NCBI GenBank assembly: GCA_902702965.1
Contig: CACRXP010000689.1
Coordinates: 98,573 to 162,572 of the forward strand
Direction: 5' to 3'
DNA from: Spirometra erinaceieuropaei
Lineage: Eukaryota; Platyhelminthes; Cestoda; Diphyllobothriidea; Diphyllobothriidae
DNA: 64,000 nt
Part shown: positions 10,048-20,110 of the stretch, in pieces
Numbering within the stretch: the first letter of the stretch is position 1
How the letters are laid out: every line of letters starts with the position of its first letter
Notes under the pieces: generated by a model
Databases searched by the model: none
What the model was told of the DNA's origin: nothing
The model's input: only the letters and a program-made list of their open reading frames with translations
Made by a program: the position numbers and the translations under genes

Positions 10048-10711
10048 TTGCAACAGGGTAATGATTGTAAGAGCTCCACTGTCGGAGCAAGTACGTCACA
10101 TGAAAATCCATGCCCTATACCCCCTTCGCCGGCCAAAAATCACTCAAATGTCGAAATGAAAACACCCATCGGGAATAATATAGTAGCATTATATCGTCCT
10201 AGCGCGGAAGGGACAGTAATGAGCTCTTCCATAAATCGTAAGCAAAATATTGTCATAAGGGGCGCCCCAGAGTCCACGTCCTGCATTCCGAAGGAACGAG
10301 TGACGCACGACCTAAACCTTCTTCATCAGTACGCCAGCGCCGTCCTGAAGAATGTGAAAATATTCACCGTGAAAAAGCCTTCGACTAGGCAAAGCGGACC
10401 CAGATTGTGACCTAAAAACATCCCCAAGACCCCTGAAAGTTATTTTGGAAAACGAAGCCCAAGCAACGCTTCTGTTAGAAAATAGAACGACCTTACGCAA
10501 TTCGCACAAGGAAGTGTTTTTTCAACCAGACTACGAACGGAGGGAAAGAATGAAAATGAGAGAACTGAGATCAGAATCGAAGGAGAGAATTGGCAGAGAA
10601 GAGAAAGGGCTGAAGATCAAAAATGGACAAATAGTTCAGACAAAGGGGTCTTTCCTGTGGTCAGAACCTGTCACAATGGAGGCCGGGCCTTTCCAACGAA
10701 CCAGTGTCTGA
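10048..10711 (+). pseudogene. LINE ORF1, RRM-like C-terminal portion (frameshifted)
   Basis: Two frames join near 10400. The first contains NIVIRGAPES and then RVTHDLNLLHQY, the second contains SPRPLKVILENEAQATLLLE and a basic tail rich in Arg, Glu and Lys. This order, NIVIRG..., HD..L, then RPLKV and LLL, fits the RRM-plus-C-terminal-domain layout of L1/CR1 ORF1 RNA-binding proteins. A single indel near 10400 breaks the frame. The last 55 bases overlap the start of the endonuclease frame. Homologous C-terminal pieces occur at 13860-14135 (+) and 33011-33364 (-). Confidence 0.65.
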
Positions 10712-11655
10712 AGGTTATCTCCGCAAATGTGCAAAGTCTCTCCAACAAACTAGACGAACTAAGAGACTTAGTTGATGAAATTAAGCCAGACATTATGGCA
10801 TTCACAGAAACGTGGCTTACAGAAAATATCGCAGATTCAGAAATATCACTTAGAGGATATCAGCAATTCAGGAGAGACAGACTAAGCCGAGGAGGAGGAA
10901 TCATAATTTATGTCACCTGCAAGCTGAGCACTATGGCTGATGTAGATAGACTGGTAGGGGACGTGGAACTGCAAAGCGTTACTATATCTGCTAAGAATGT
11001 CCGATCACTGACGCTTTCGGTGGTTTGCCGTTCACCTATCCATACTTTCGACCAAGATCTCATGATCGTTACTGAACTTAACAAAGTCAGTGGGAAGAAA
11101 TATGTCCTTATCGTTGGGGATTTTAACGCTCCTGGCATTGATTGGCTAACGTGGACTGCACAAGTGCCGCAAGACAGCTTTAATCACAAACTACTACAAT
11201 GGGCAACGGACAAACTTCTCTGCCAGAATGTTACCTTTGGAACACGGGCCAGGGAAGGACAGCAGTCGAACTGCCTTCATCTTATTTTTATCCGAGAGGA
11301 GGAAAATGTGTTAGACCTGCAGGACCGACAGCCATTAGGATCAAGCGACCACATCCCGCTCTACTTTGAGTACTCACTCTTTTCCAAACCCATTCAACCC
11401 GATAGGTGGGAGAGAAACATTTGGAAAGGGGACTATACTCTCATGAGTAGGGAAGCGGCAGCTGTATCATGGGAGACTGAACTGCATGGTCGAGCAAACG
11501 ACAACTGGAATACTTTCAATTCCTTACTGAAAGAGATTGCTTATTCCAATTGTCCTCTCAGAAGAAAGACGACCACAAACCTACCAAAATGGATAAACCC
11601 GGACTTAAGGGCTTTTTCAGAAAAAGGAATCGTCTGTGGAGAAGGTGAAGACTAA
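10657..11655 (+). CDS. LINE APE-type endonuclease (ORF2 N-terminal domain)
   Basis: A 332-residue frame encodes the apurinic/apyrimidinic-type endonuclease that nicks target DNA for target-primed reverse transcription. Visible motifs are SANVQSLSNKLDEL (23-36), FTETWL with the metal-binding Glu (49-54), RGGGIIIYV (78-86), VGDFNAPG (153-160) and the terminal SSDH (229-232) with catalytic Asp-His. The block that normally reads LDL(V/I)F here reads CLHLIF (206-211), so a conserved Asp is His, which should impair catalysis. The frame opens with GTG at 10657 and its true start is uncertain because it overlaps ORF1. It ends in a stop at 11653-11655 inside the linker before the RT. Confidence 0.85.
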   Translation: MVRTCHNGGRAFPTNQCLKVISANVQSLSNKLDELRDLVDEIKPDIMAFTETWLTENIADSEISLRGYQQFRRDRLSRGGGIIIYVTCKLSTMADVDRLVGDVELQSVTISAKNVRSLTLSVVCRSPIHTFDQDLMIVTELNKVSGKKYVLIVGDFNAPGIDWLTWTAQVPQDSFNHKLLQWATDKLLCQNVTFGTRAREGQQSNCLHLIFIREEENVLDLQDRQPLGSSDHIPLYFEYSLFSKPIQPDRWERNIWKGDYTLMSREAAAVSWETELHGRANDNWNTFNSLLKEIAYSNCPLRRKTTTNLPKWINPDLRAFSEKGIVCGEGED

Positions 11656-12008
11656 CTGGCTCCGAAGAACACTTACATAAATATAAGCGGCAACGAAAAA
11701 TGTGTAAAAGTGAGGCCTCAAACCTGCAAAGGAAGTTTGAACTGAACATACTTCGAAATTCGTTGGAGCATCCGAAAATACTATATGGTTATATACAAAG
11801 TACTAAAAGGACTCAGGAGGTGTTCCTGCCCTCAGGTCTGCAGATGAAAAAATGGAGACTGATGACCAGGTTAATGCGTCCCTCCTTTCCGACTTCTTTC
11901 AGTCCGTGTTCACCCGAGAACCTAGTTCTGTATTTGCCCATCATCCGTTCGTCGACCAACCTATCCTCCTAGTGCCCTTCCCCCTCCTACCCCTCCCTAC
12001 CCTCCTTA
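11656..12008 (+). pseudogene. LINE endonuclease-RT linker, degraded
   Basis: Frame-broken sequence between the endonuclease and the RT. One frame (from 11700) reads CKSEASNLQRKFELNILRNS and then PKILYGYIQSTKRTQE, which matches the linker seen in the copies at 17826-17900 and 19910-19970. Another frame reads NASLLSDFFQSVFTRE, the conserved pre-RT F-FQSVF block. At least two frameshifts are needed to join it to its neighbours, so ORF2 of this element is not continuous. Confidence 0.65.
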
Positions 12009-13475
12009 ATGGAGGAACCACTCTTTTCATCGACTAAAGTTAGGGCCGAGCTACTCCGGCTGAAACCTGCCAAATCGCCTGGCCCAGATAGAATTCCCGC
12101 ACTTGCACTTCGTGAACTTGCTAATGAACTGTGCAAACCCTTATCCCCAATAGTTCAAAAGTCATTTGAGGACGGCGAGCTCCCGGAGGAATGGAGGTGT
12201 GCACTCATTACTCCGATCCATAAAGGAGGCTCAAGACTTGATTGCGGAAATTATCGTCCTGTCAGTCTTACTTGCATCGCATGTAAAATAATGGAACGCA
12301 TTATTAAAAGACACTTGATGAAATATCTGGAACAGAACAAAATATTGTGTGATGCCCAACACGGCTTTCGTCCAGGGCGCTCCTGCCTAACGAGTGTTCT
12401 TTACTCGCACGAGAAATGGACACGAGCTACCGATAAGGGTTTTCCAGTAGATGTCATATTTTTTGACTTCAAGAAGGCCTTTGACAGTGTCCCACACAGG
12501 CTTTTTTTGCAAAAGATCTGGGATATAGGAATTCAAGGAAGAACGTTTAAATGGATCAGGAGTTTTCTGTCCTCCAGACTACAAAGAGTCGTCGTTAGTA
12601 ATTCTGCCTCGGAATGGGTAAAGGTGGAAAGTGGTGTCCCACAGGGTTCCGTCTTAGGCCCAGTACTCTTCCTGATTTATGTTAATGACTGCATCAGCGA
12701 AGTGAATTGCGGGGCCGTCATGTTCGCGGATGACATAAAAATATGGAGTGAAGTCAAGTGCGATGATGAGGCAGAGGAGTTGCAGTCGAACGTCGACAAA
12801 CTGTGTGCTTGGTCGAACAGATGGCTTTTGAAGTTTAACGTGTCCAAATACGTGGTCTTGCACCTGAACACCGGCCGCAATGCCTATCCCAAACACCAGT
12901 ACTATATTGACGGGGCGAGTTTAGAAATTGTGGAAAGACACAGAGATCTGGGTGTATGGACTACCACAAGTCTATCGCCATCAGAACACTGTAGAAAGAT
13001 GGTGCAGAAGGCAACCAGTACTCTACACTGGATCAGACGTGCATTTAAAATATTTCCTCCCGAACTCTTCGAAAGACTCTTTGTTGTCTTTGTAAGACCT
13101 CATCTAGAGTATGGAATGCCAGCAGCTTCACCATGGATGAGGAAGGATATCGACTTACTCGAACAGGTGCAACGCAGAGCGACAAAGATTGTCGACGGTC
13201 TAAAGCATTTGTTTTATCAGGAGAGGCTGAATTTGCTAGGCTTATTCCCTCTCTCTTATAGACAAATAAACTGCAGTCTACTCTGGACGTTCCGGATTGT
13301 CCGCGGCCAGAGTTGCTCATTAAGAACAGAGGACTTCTTTCAGTTCGCCCGTACAAACCAACTACGCGGCCATGCATACAAAGTCGGGAATGAGCGCACG
13401 CGTCTAGACCGACGAAGATTTTCATTCAGCCAGCGGGTTGCAGACCGTGGAATTCGCTTCCAAGCGAGATGGTGA
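12009..13475 (+). CDS. LINE reverse transcriptase (ORF2 C-terminal part)
   Basis: A 488-residue frame with every RT block present: AKSPGPDRIP (21-30), NYRPVSL (81-87), AQHGFRPGRSC (116-126), FDFKKAFDSVPH (152-163, catalytic Asp), SGVPQGSVLGP (208-218) and FADDIKIW (239-246) with both catalytic aspartates. Downstream lie FVRPHLEYGMPAASPW, an LFPLSYRQI block and the FFQFARTNQLRGH block that mark the C-terminal extension of this family. The ATG at 12009 is the first in the open stretch and not a natural start. The frame stops at 13475 at the position where other copies carry a WN-x-LP motif, so a little of the C terminus is lost. It is the most complete RT of the FADDIKIW family here. Confidence 0.9.
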   Translation: MEEPLFSSTKVRAELLRLKPAKSPGPDRIPALALRELANELCKPLSPIVQKSFEDGELPEEWRCALITPIHKGGSRLDCGNYRPVSLTCIACKIMERIIKRHLMKYLEQNKILCDAQHGFRPGRSCLTSVLYSHEKWTRATDKGFPVDVIFFDFKKAFDSVPHRLFLQKIWDIGIQGRTFKWIRSFLSSRLQRVVVSNSASEWVKVESGVPQGSVLGPVLFLIYVNDCISEVNCGAVMFADDIKIWSEVKCDDEAEELQSNVDKLCAWSNRWLLKFNVSKYVVLHLNTGRNAYPKHQYYIDGASLEIVERHRDLGVWTTTSLSPSEHCRKMVQKATSTLHWIRRAFKIFPPELFERLFVVFVRPHLEYGMPAASPWMRKDIDLLEQVQRRATKIVDGLKHLFYQERLNLLGLFPLSYRQINCSLLWTFRIVRGQSCSLRTEDFFQFARTNQLRGHAYKVGNERTRLDRRRFSFSQRVADRGIRFQARW

Positions 13476-13646
13476 CGGATGACACAGTTTGTGTGTTTAA
13501 AAGAAAACGTGCTCCTCTAGTTTTCGACAGAAATCGGCTTTCACAGCATGACTGTGCACAGCCAGTTTTGTAAAATCTGTCATATAGAACCCTTTCGCAC
13601 TAATTTACAGTGACCTTATGCACTACCTTATGACTACGATTGAACT

Positions 13647-14135
13647 GTGAACCAATCACATTTTAAATGCCTGCAATTTAATTTTATTTTTGAGTACGAA
13701 TATGCGAAAGCACTGTACATAGTTAGGGTCATCAAGGGCTCTGCATCTAACCCTTCAAATACATACATACATACACACATAGAAGAAGACGAAAACCTGA
13801 CTATTCGTAATGAAGTCTCTGCATGTAAGAATAAACCACAGTGTCTGAGTTTGTTTCTGACACCTCTAAAGGACAGAATTCGTCATGAAATGGAAATATA
13901 CCATCCATATTTCAAGTCCTTCTTAAAAGGAGACGATAAAGCCAATGCACTGAAGGTTTTCAGTGTGGATCGAATAAAAAATTCAAAAGATGAGTCTGGC
14001 CGACCGAGACTGCTGGAAATCGCCTTCCAAAATGAGAAACAAGTGCAGCTACAGCTGAGCAGGAAGTGCACACTCCGAAATTCCCACCCAGCAATTTGTA
14101 AGCGGGATTTTTCGCCTGCGGAGGGAAAGGAATAA
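13647..14135 (+). pseudogene. LINE ORF1, C-terminal remnant
   Basis: The frame contains LKDRIRHEMEIYHPYF, then ALKVFSVDRIKNSKDES, then GRPRLLEIAFQNEKQVQLQL and LSRKCTLRNSHPAICKRDFS. These correspond block by block to the ORF1 at 33011-33440 on the minus strand (a H-D/E-EI segment, a D-R-PRPLQIVF segment, and LLLSRKSALQNAHPSVF). It is the RRM and C-terminal domain of an RNA-binding ORF1. The first 60 codons include a CATA-type microsatellite near 13760. It may be the far half of the LINE begun at 7860-9044, separated by the 9395-13650 insertion; this is inference. Confidence 0.6.
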
Positions 14136-14139
14136 GATG

Positions 14140-14560
14140 AACTCAAAGTAGAGTAGAAAAGATTTATTATAGCACTTTTTGGGCGCTGTCAGTCTACCAA
14201 GAATACTGGAAATCAAACTAAGACAAAGTCATCCATTTCGGCCACACTTTAGCAACATATGTATTGAGTGTCTGCTTGGCTAGTTGGGAGCATGTGCAGG
14301 GTTCAAAAAACATGAATTTCACGCAAAACAGTAGCAAGAGGAAAAGAGAACGACATATGCAATTTAAAGATTTAAGTACTGAGTTTGATAATTTTTGGGA
14401 TCACGAATATTTCGCCTTTTGAAGAAATTGAAAAACTTTGATTTTTGCCTATGGTTGAATTGTTTGCTAGTTGGTTAATTAGGGTGTCTGCAAGTTGCCG
14501 GTTTGTAGCGGCCGGAGACATCAAGGATAGCACACACTGTGGCAAAGAAGCATCGGAAAT
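14140..14560. other. no gene recognised
   Basis: About 420 bases with no motif that I can assign. It could be the 3' continuation of the ORF1 remnant, but no endonuclease start is visible. Confidence 0.45.
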
Positions 14561-14564
14561 AAAT

Positions 14565-15297
14565 CCTAGGTAAGAGAGATCTTAGCCAGTGAATCTGAGG
14601 GAAAGAGGCTTACGCGTTTGAATTCCCTGTTTGTATATAAAAAATGGATAACATAAGCAAAAATGTAAAGTAATTACAACATTAAGTAAACACAGACATT
14701 GACCCAAATAGGTCACTGGTCTCATGGCAACAAAGTCACATAGTCCGCTTGTTGCTGCAGCATATATCTGTCAAGCCGACGTCTAAATGGCTCCACAGAT
14801 TGAGACATAACAATCGTCTCGGGCAGGTTATTCCACGGTTCCACGACGCGGCTGAAGAAAAAATACTTTCTCACAGGTAAATTTATTTTAATTTGCTTTG
14901 ATGGGATCACGACGGGTCTTTAATAAAAATTATCTATCTATCTATCTAATCTACCTTGGGGCACACGTAGTTTGAATGGATATCCCCGGAGGTTAGTTGT
15001 AGTGGCGAGCTGGAAGAAGTCGTCGCACCGGAGAGCTCAGTCCAAGCAACACACTATACGGAAAGTTTTTATCAAGTCTTCGCGCAACTGCCTATAACTC
15101 AGAGGATAGAGATTAAGGTTAGTTAGGCGGACCTTGTATGACAGTGCACCTTGACCTCTTATTAATTTTGTTGTTCGCCCCTGCACTCTTTCGAGCGGAT
15201 TGTAATCCTGCTGCGTCCACTGTCTCCAGGCCTGAATAGCATATTCGAGATGCGGCCTTACAAATGTGCCGAAGAATTTGGAGAAGCGGTCAGGTTA
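14565..15297 (-). pseudogene. family-2 LINE RT C-terminal end, interrupted
   Basis: Reading on the minus strand from 15297, the sequence encodes FVRPHLEYAIQAW, a basic Q-R-x-T segment, NLNLYPLSYRQLREDL, and near 14945 a VPQG segment. After an interruption at about 14878-14945 it resumes as VRKYFFFSRVVEPWNNLPE and SVEPFRRRLDRYML, ending with a 3' region that includes the GAGGGAAAGAGGCTT block similar to other family-2 ends. It therefore represents only the last third of an RT plus its 3' region. The catalytic core is absent because a second family-2 element abuts it at 15298. Confidence 0.8.
14878..14945 (+). mobile_element. tiny family-1 LINE 3' end nested in an RT
   Basis: On the plus strand the sequence reads TTTGATGGGATCACGACGGG, then TCTTTAATAAAAATT, then (ATCT)4. 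This is the reverse complement of the terminus seen at 6036-6110 and 43680-43730. The homology covers only about 55 bases plus the microsatellite. It splits an RT coding sequence that lies on the opposite strand and resumes on both sides. Confidence 0.8.
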
Positions 15298-16725
15298 GGT
15301 CAGGTGAGTTTCGGTCAGTTTATTAAGGGAATGAGGCTTTCACCCTTGAGCTCCCTATTTATATCGATAAACAGAAATAAAGTCATCAATTACATCAGCA
15401 AATGCGGAAAGTTCAAAAGTTAGCGGTAAGTGTGAGCCAGGCGCAAACTGCCGCCGCTAAAACAATCGTTATTATATGTAGAGTAGTTTCGCAACAAATG
15501 AGCATCTAGTCTGCACTTAAAGGATTCGACACTTTCGGAAAGAACCACCGCATCAGGGAGTCCGTTCCATGCCCCAATGACCCTGTGAGAGAAGGCGTTC
15601 CGTCGGACGTCCGAATGAGCCAGCTTCCTCTGCAGTTGAAGGATAACCACGCAGGCGGTCAGTCCCGGTCAATTCGAAGAATTCATCAAAGTCTAGGGCA
15701 CACACACGGCCTCTGACGATCCTGTAGGTTTGAATGAGATCGCCGCGCAGTTGCCTGTAATTCATCGAAAACTGCGAGTGCCCTGCTTGATGGGGTATAG
15801 AATTGAAGTTGCAGCCTTAGCCGCCTTACAACATTGTTTAGAAGGCTTTAGACTGCCTGCAACCCAGACTCTGAGATCGTTTTGTGGTTCTGCTTCCTGA
15901 AGTGGCATTCCGTTCAGATGGAATTGCCGTGTACTAGGGCTCTGATTCCCGAGGCGCAGTATGGTGTATTTGTTCAAATTGAAGGATAAGAACCAGCTGC
16001 GGGACCGCTCGTCCAATCGACAAGGAGTTTCTTGGAGGTCTATCTCGTCGGCAGCACTCTGGATGACTTTCCAGATTTTTATGCCATCTGTAAACATGAC
16101 AGTATCACAGTCCAACCCATCGACACAATCATTGAGGAATAAGAGTACGAGGGTTGGTCCGAGCACTGAGCATTGTGGGACTCCATCTTCTATCACTGTG
16201 CGCCTTGATTGCTGTTGTTCTGCGCAGACAATTTAGGAACGGCCAACGAGGAAATTCTCGATCCATTTGAGACGTTTGTCACCAATGCCCATGAACCTCA
16301 ACGTTTGCAGGAGACGCTGGTGCGGAACACTGTCGAACGCCTTCCGGAAATCAATATAGGCCACATGCACAGTGTGTTTTGCGTCCAGTACTCCTGTCAA
16401 ACTTTGCATTGTATATAGTAAGTTCGTTGCACATGATCTTTCCCTACGGCGACCGTACTGTGCATTGGACAAGAGGTTGTTTGTTTCCAAATGAGCTATC
16501 AACTCCTTTTTGATGGTTTTCTGCGTCACTTTGCTGATGCCAGGCTGATGGGTCTGTAGTTCGTCGCAAGAACACGTTTACCGCTTTTGTCAAGGGTTGT
16601 AATGTGTGCCGTCTTCCAGTCTGTGGGAAGGATTCCAACATCAAACGATATCTGGCGCAGAAAGGATGGTGGTCTAACCAGCTGTCCGGCAAGCTCAAAG
16701 AGCTCAGAGGAAATTGTGTCCAAGA
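15298..16725 (-). pseudogene. LINE RT and 3' end, catalytically dead
   Basis: On the minus strand from 16725 the sequence runs through the RT: SSELFELAGQL, WKTAHITTLDKSGKR, NYRPISLASAK, YGRRRERSCATNLLY, IDFRKAFDSVPHQRLL, DGVPQCSVLGPTL, then MFTDGIKIW, and later GAWNGLPDAVVLSESVESFK. The block C motif that should be FADD is FTDG, so a catalytic Asp is Gly and the enzyme would be inactive. Several frameshifts separate the pieces. The 3' end at 15298-15345 shows the family-2 GGGAATGAGGCTTTC block preceded on the plus strand by a short TCAGGT-type repeat tail. At its 5' side it abuts a plus-strand endonuclease (16726 onward) head to head. Confidence 0.85.
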
Positions 16726-17460
16726 TAACACAGCAATGTTCAAAACAGTGAAAAATGCAACCGGAAATTCGACTGGTACAAATCCAAGGTGTTTGTACAC
16801 AAATGCCCAAAGCCTCATATCGAAACTACACGAGCTAAATCTTTGCCCTGCCGAGCTGTCTCCGGATGTTTTAGCAGTAACCGAGATCTGACTGTCCGGG
16901 AATATTCGCGAAAGCGAAATAGCCTAGTCTGGATACCAAATTTGTCAGAGGGACAGGGAATATCGTCAGGGTGGTGGTATAGTTGTGTATGTGAATGAGG
17001 TCCTGGCAGTGTCGGAAAACACCACCAAGTTTGCGTGCAGCATGGAAGCTATTCTGTTGACCATCAAGGCTACCGGTTTCCCGTGTCTCGATCTCCTCAT
17101 TGTCTACCGACCACCTACGACAGACCGAATCGCCGACACTAAATTATTGAAGCATTTGGAGAAATTATCCAGTCGACCTAACATCATGATCATAGGTGAC
17201 TTCAACGCACCAGGAACAAACTGGAACACCCTCCAAGCGTCAGGTCCAAAATGGGCATTCGATTACCGTCTGCGGAACGAAACCTTAAAGGTGTCTCTCA
17301 TCCAAAATGTAATGTTTCTATCGAGGACACATGTAGGACAAAGGTCGGACTGCCTGGGTCTGGTTTTTAGGAAAACACCAGACAGAATAGACGAGATTAC
17401 CTCCATGCCGCCCCTTGGCCTAAGTAACCACGTAGTGCTTATGTAGGATCATTCTTTATC
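16726..17460 (+). pseudogene. LINE APE-type endonuclease
   Basis: Frames joined with several breaks encode CLYTNAQSLISKLHEL (about 16791), DVLAVTEI followed by a stop, QGGGIVVYVNEVL (about 16970), IIGDFNAPGTNW (about 17190), FLSRTHVGQRSDCLGLVF and finally PPLGLSNHVVLM where SDH is expected. Asp of LDLVF is Gly here and SDH is SNH, so two catalytic positions are lost. It is the N-terminal half of the ORF2 that continues into the plus-strand RT at 17460-19420. No ORF1 precedes it; the 5' truncation lies at the head-to-head junction near 16725. Confidence 0.8.
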
Positions 17461-19420
17461 CGCCATTTTGCTTACTCAAGACCAAGAGAGACGCAGTGTA
17501 TAGAGGGACGACTTCAGTGAGATTAGGGCAGACTTGTTCGGTCTCGACTGGTGCTCATTGTTTACGGATAATGCTAACGAGGGCTGGGAGTTGTTCAAGA
17601 GTGCCCTTCTGCAGCTCATCAACAATCACTGCCTACTGCCTACTGTAAGACTAGACAAACGCCCTGCGTGGCTAAGTAGCAGTTAAAGAAGGAAATAAAC
17701 AGAAAGCACAAATTGTAGAGAAAATACTGCGTCATTAGGCAAGTTGAAGACTTCAACACCTACAAGACACAGAAGAACAAACTGAGAAACATGATTATAA
17801 AAAGCGACGGGAATTCGAGAAGAAGTTGCTACAAAAAGCAACGCAGAACCCAAACTTGCTATACAGCTACCTCCGACGAAATACAAGGAACAGGCATCAA
17901 ACCCCCTTAATAAGGACTACTGATGGCGTTGAGATCGCTAATGGAATGAACGAGGCTGCGTATTTTTCAGTTTTTCCAATCAGTCTACACAAACAGGGCA
18001 AGGTTCATTCCTCCCTCCACAGAAGAACTGCCGCCCCCAAGCGTCAGTGATATACTCTCTTCAAAAGGCACTGTCCGACCAGGCGAGATTCCACCCAAGC
18101 TTCTCAAGAAACTTGCCAGTGAGCTTTCTGTGCCTTTGTCAATGCCTTTCAAACGCCGTTTAACACCGGAACATTTCCCATCGATTGGCAGCTGGCGCAT
18201 ATTATACCTGTATACGAAGGAGGTAGCAAGGCACTGACGGCAATTTACAGGCCCATAAGCTTGACATGTATTCTCTGCAAGGTATAGAAAGGCTCATAAG
18301 GAGTGAATTGATGCATTTCCTGGAGGTTCACGGTCTGCTATCGAAACGCCAACATGGGTTCTGGAAAGAAATATCCTACACGACAAACTTGTTGCAATCT
18401 CTCCAGAGCTGGACCCGAGCTCTCGCCGACAGACACGCTGTCCACTCAGCCTACATCGACTTCCAGAAGGCGTTCGACTCTGTGTCAAACCAGAGGCTGT
18501 TACATAAACGAAAAATTAGGGATTGGCGCCAGGTTTGACAACAGGTTGTGTGCATCGGTCAAGAGAAATCAGATCCTGCTGCCGTCGAGAGTGATGCCCC
18601 CCAGGATTCAGTGCTGGGACCCATTTTGTTCCTGATATTCGTGGACGATGCCGAAAGAGCTTAAGACTGCGAAGTATTAATGCTTACCTATGACATTAAG
18701 ATATGGAATGTAATTCGGGGTCCTGCCGTCGAAGACAGACTGCAAATGAACCTAAATCAGTTGGAGGAGAGGTCAAGCCATCGACACCTGCGGTTCAACG
18801 TGGCTCCGCTAGCTCAAGAGACTATTATCTGGGCAGCGCAGCCTTACAAAACGTCGAAGACAAAAGGGCTTCGGTGTGCTGACGACCAACTCCTTAAAAC
18901 TATCCGCTCATTGCCTGAGAGTGGCAAAAATCGCAATGTCCGTACTGTACGCCATCATGCATGCGTTCATGGACTTTGACGGTGATGATTTCTCAAAGAC
19001 ATTCGGAATATTCGTCCGACCGCATTTAGAGTAGGACATACAAGTCTAGAGACCGTGGGTGGTGGAGGATCAAAACTGCCTCGAAAGAGTTCAGAGGAGA
19101 GCCACGAAGATCAAAGATCCTTTCCTTATGCAACCCGCCTAGTAAATCTGAACCTCCTTCCTTTGAGTTACAGGCAACTTCGCGGGATCTCATGCAAACA
19201 TTCTCAATTGTAAAGGGGTTGGATTGTAGCCTGGTCTTCGAGGACTTTTTTCAATTTGCCACCACGACCAACCTCCGAGGTCACCCGTTTAAACTGCGCA
19301 CTCAGCAGGTAAGCCTGGATGTGCGGCAGTTCTCCTTCTCTGTTCAAGTTGTCAAACCATGAAATGCCCTCCCCGCAGATGTTGTGATGTCACTATCAAT
19401 ATAAAGTTTTGAAAAGAATC
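17460..19420 (+). pseudogene. LINE reverse transcriptase, catalytically dead
   Basis: Fragments in order are LLYSYLRRNTRNRHQ (linker, about 17850), FLEVHGLLSKRQHGF (about 18320), YIDFQKAFDSV (about 18450), QDSVLGPILFLIFVDD (about 18600), then LTYDIKIWNVI near 18685 where FADDIKIW is expected, SHRHLRFNV, FVRPHLE and LPLSYRQL, with the FFQFATTTNLRGHPF block near 19250. TYDI replaces FADD, removing the catalytic Asp pair. Multiple stops and frameshifts confirm decay. It continues the endonuclease of 16726-17460 and ends near 19420 against a minus-strand element. Confidence 0.8.
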
Positions 19421-19562
19421 TTGACATATTTATGTTCCGAAAAGTCCAAGAGCGATGAGAAATAGAGCTCACCTCCTGTAACTCGTTCCCATTTTGTCCT
19501 ACCATTATAGGCTTGTTTAAACTATTTCAGTCCAGAAAATGTATCTGTATACCACACATTTT

Positions 19563-20110
19563 TTACGTTGCATATAGGGTACGCAAAGGCCTACGCCTAT
19601 TTCCCTCAATTAATTGAACTGGGCTGAACAGTTTGGCTAGGATCTCGTCCAGACCGGGAGATTTACATTCCTTTAAGCTTTTTAGTTCTTCCAAGATCGC
19701 TTCTTCTCGAAACACAATATTTTCAGTAATCGGATCTGCCATGTTCTCAGACCTAAATGGAATAAAGTCTGCTTCTCTTGTAAAAAGAGATTGGAAAAAC
19801 TGGGAAAACTGCTCAGCTTTATTTGTACTGTCCAATATCTTCAAACCGTCATCATTCCTCATGACAGGGATTGGATTCCTGCTACGGGTGCTCTTCCGCA
19901 AATAGGTGTCGAGCAGTTTCTGATTTCTAACCGCTCGGTGGAGCCAGTTACTCTGGAAATCCCGTCGCCTCTTGAAAAACAAGCTTTTAACCTTATTTCT
20001 TCAAACTTTATACATTGCAAACGCTGCATAGTTGTTGTTTTCGCAAAACGTCTTCCACAGGTTTCCTTTCTTGTTGATCTCCTTTTTAAAGTCTCGCGCT
20101 AGCCAATGAG
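19563..20110 (-). pseudogene. LINE endonuclease-RT linker and RT start
   Basis: A 139-residue minus-strand frame holds FFKRRRDFQSNWLHRAVRNQ, LLDTYLRKSTRSRN, AEQFSQFFQSLFTREAD and ECKSPGLDEILAKL, i.e. the linker and the first RT block. Beyond 19600 the element stops abruptly: no NYRP, FDF or ADD block follows on this strand. It therefore lacks the RT core and 3' end. It joins upstream on the same strand to the endonuclease at 20110-21014. Confidence 0.75.

Larger units (their letters stand above)
9395..13650 (+). mobile_element. near full-length CR1/Jockey-like LINE
   Basis: The best preserved LINE in the window. It carries, in order, an ORF1 in two frames (9395-9814 and 10048-10711), an APE endonuclease (10657-11655), a degraded linker (11656-12008) and an RT with C-terminal extension (12009-13475). 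ORF1 and ORF2 overlap by about 55 bases in different frames, as often seen in two-ORF LINEs. A short 3' region follows without a clear microsatellite tail. Disabling changes include a frameshift in ORF1, a stop/frameshift between endonuclease and RT, and His in place of a conserved Asp in the endonuclease. It appears to have inserted into an older LINE whose 5' half is at 7860-9044 and whose ORF1 end may be at 13647-14135. Confidence 0.75.

Noticed and set aside
15298..19420. Twin-priming origin for the head-to-head pair of LINEs at 16725
   Set aside because: Both partners contain an RT down to the C terminus, so they cannot be two non-overlapping parts of one transcript; two insertions explain them better.
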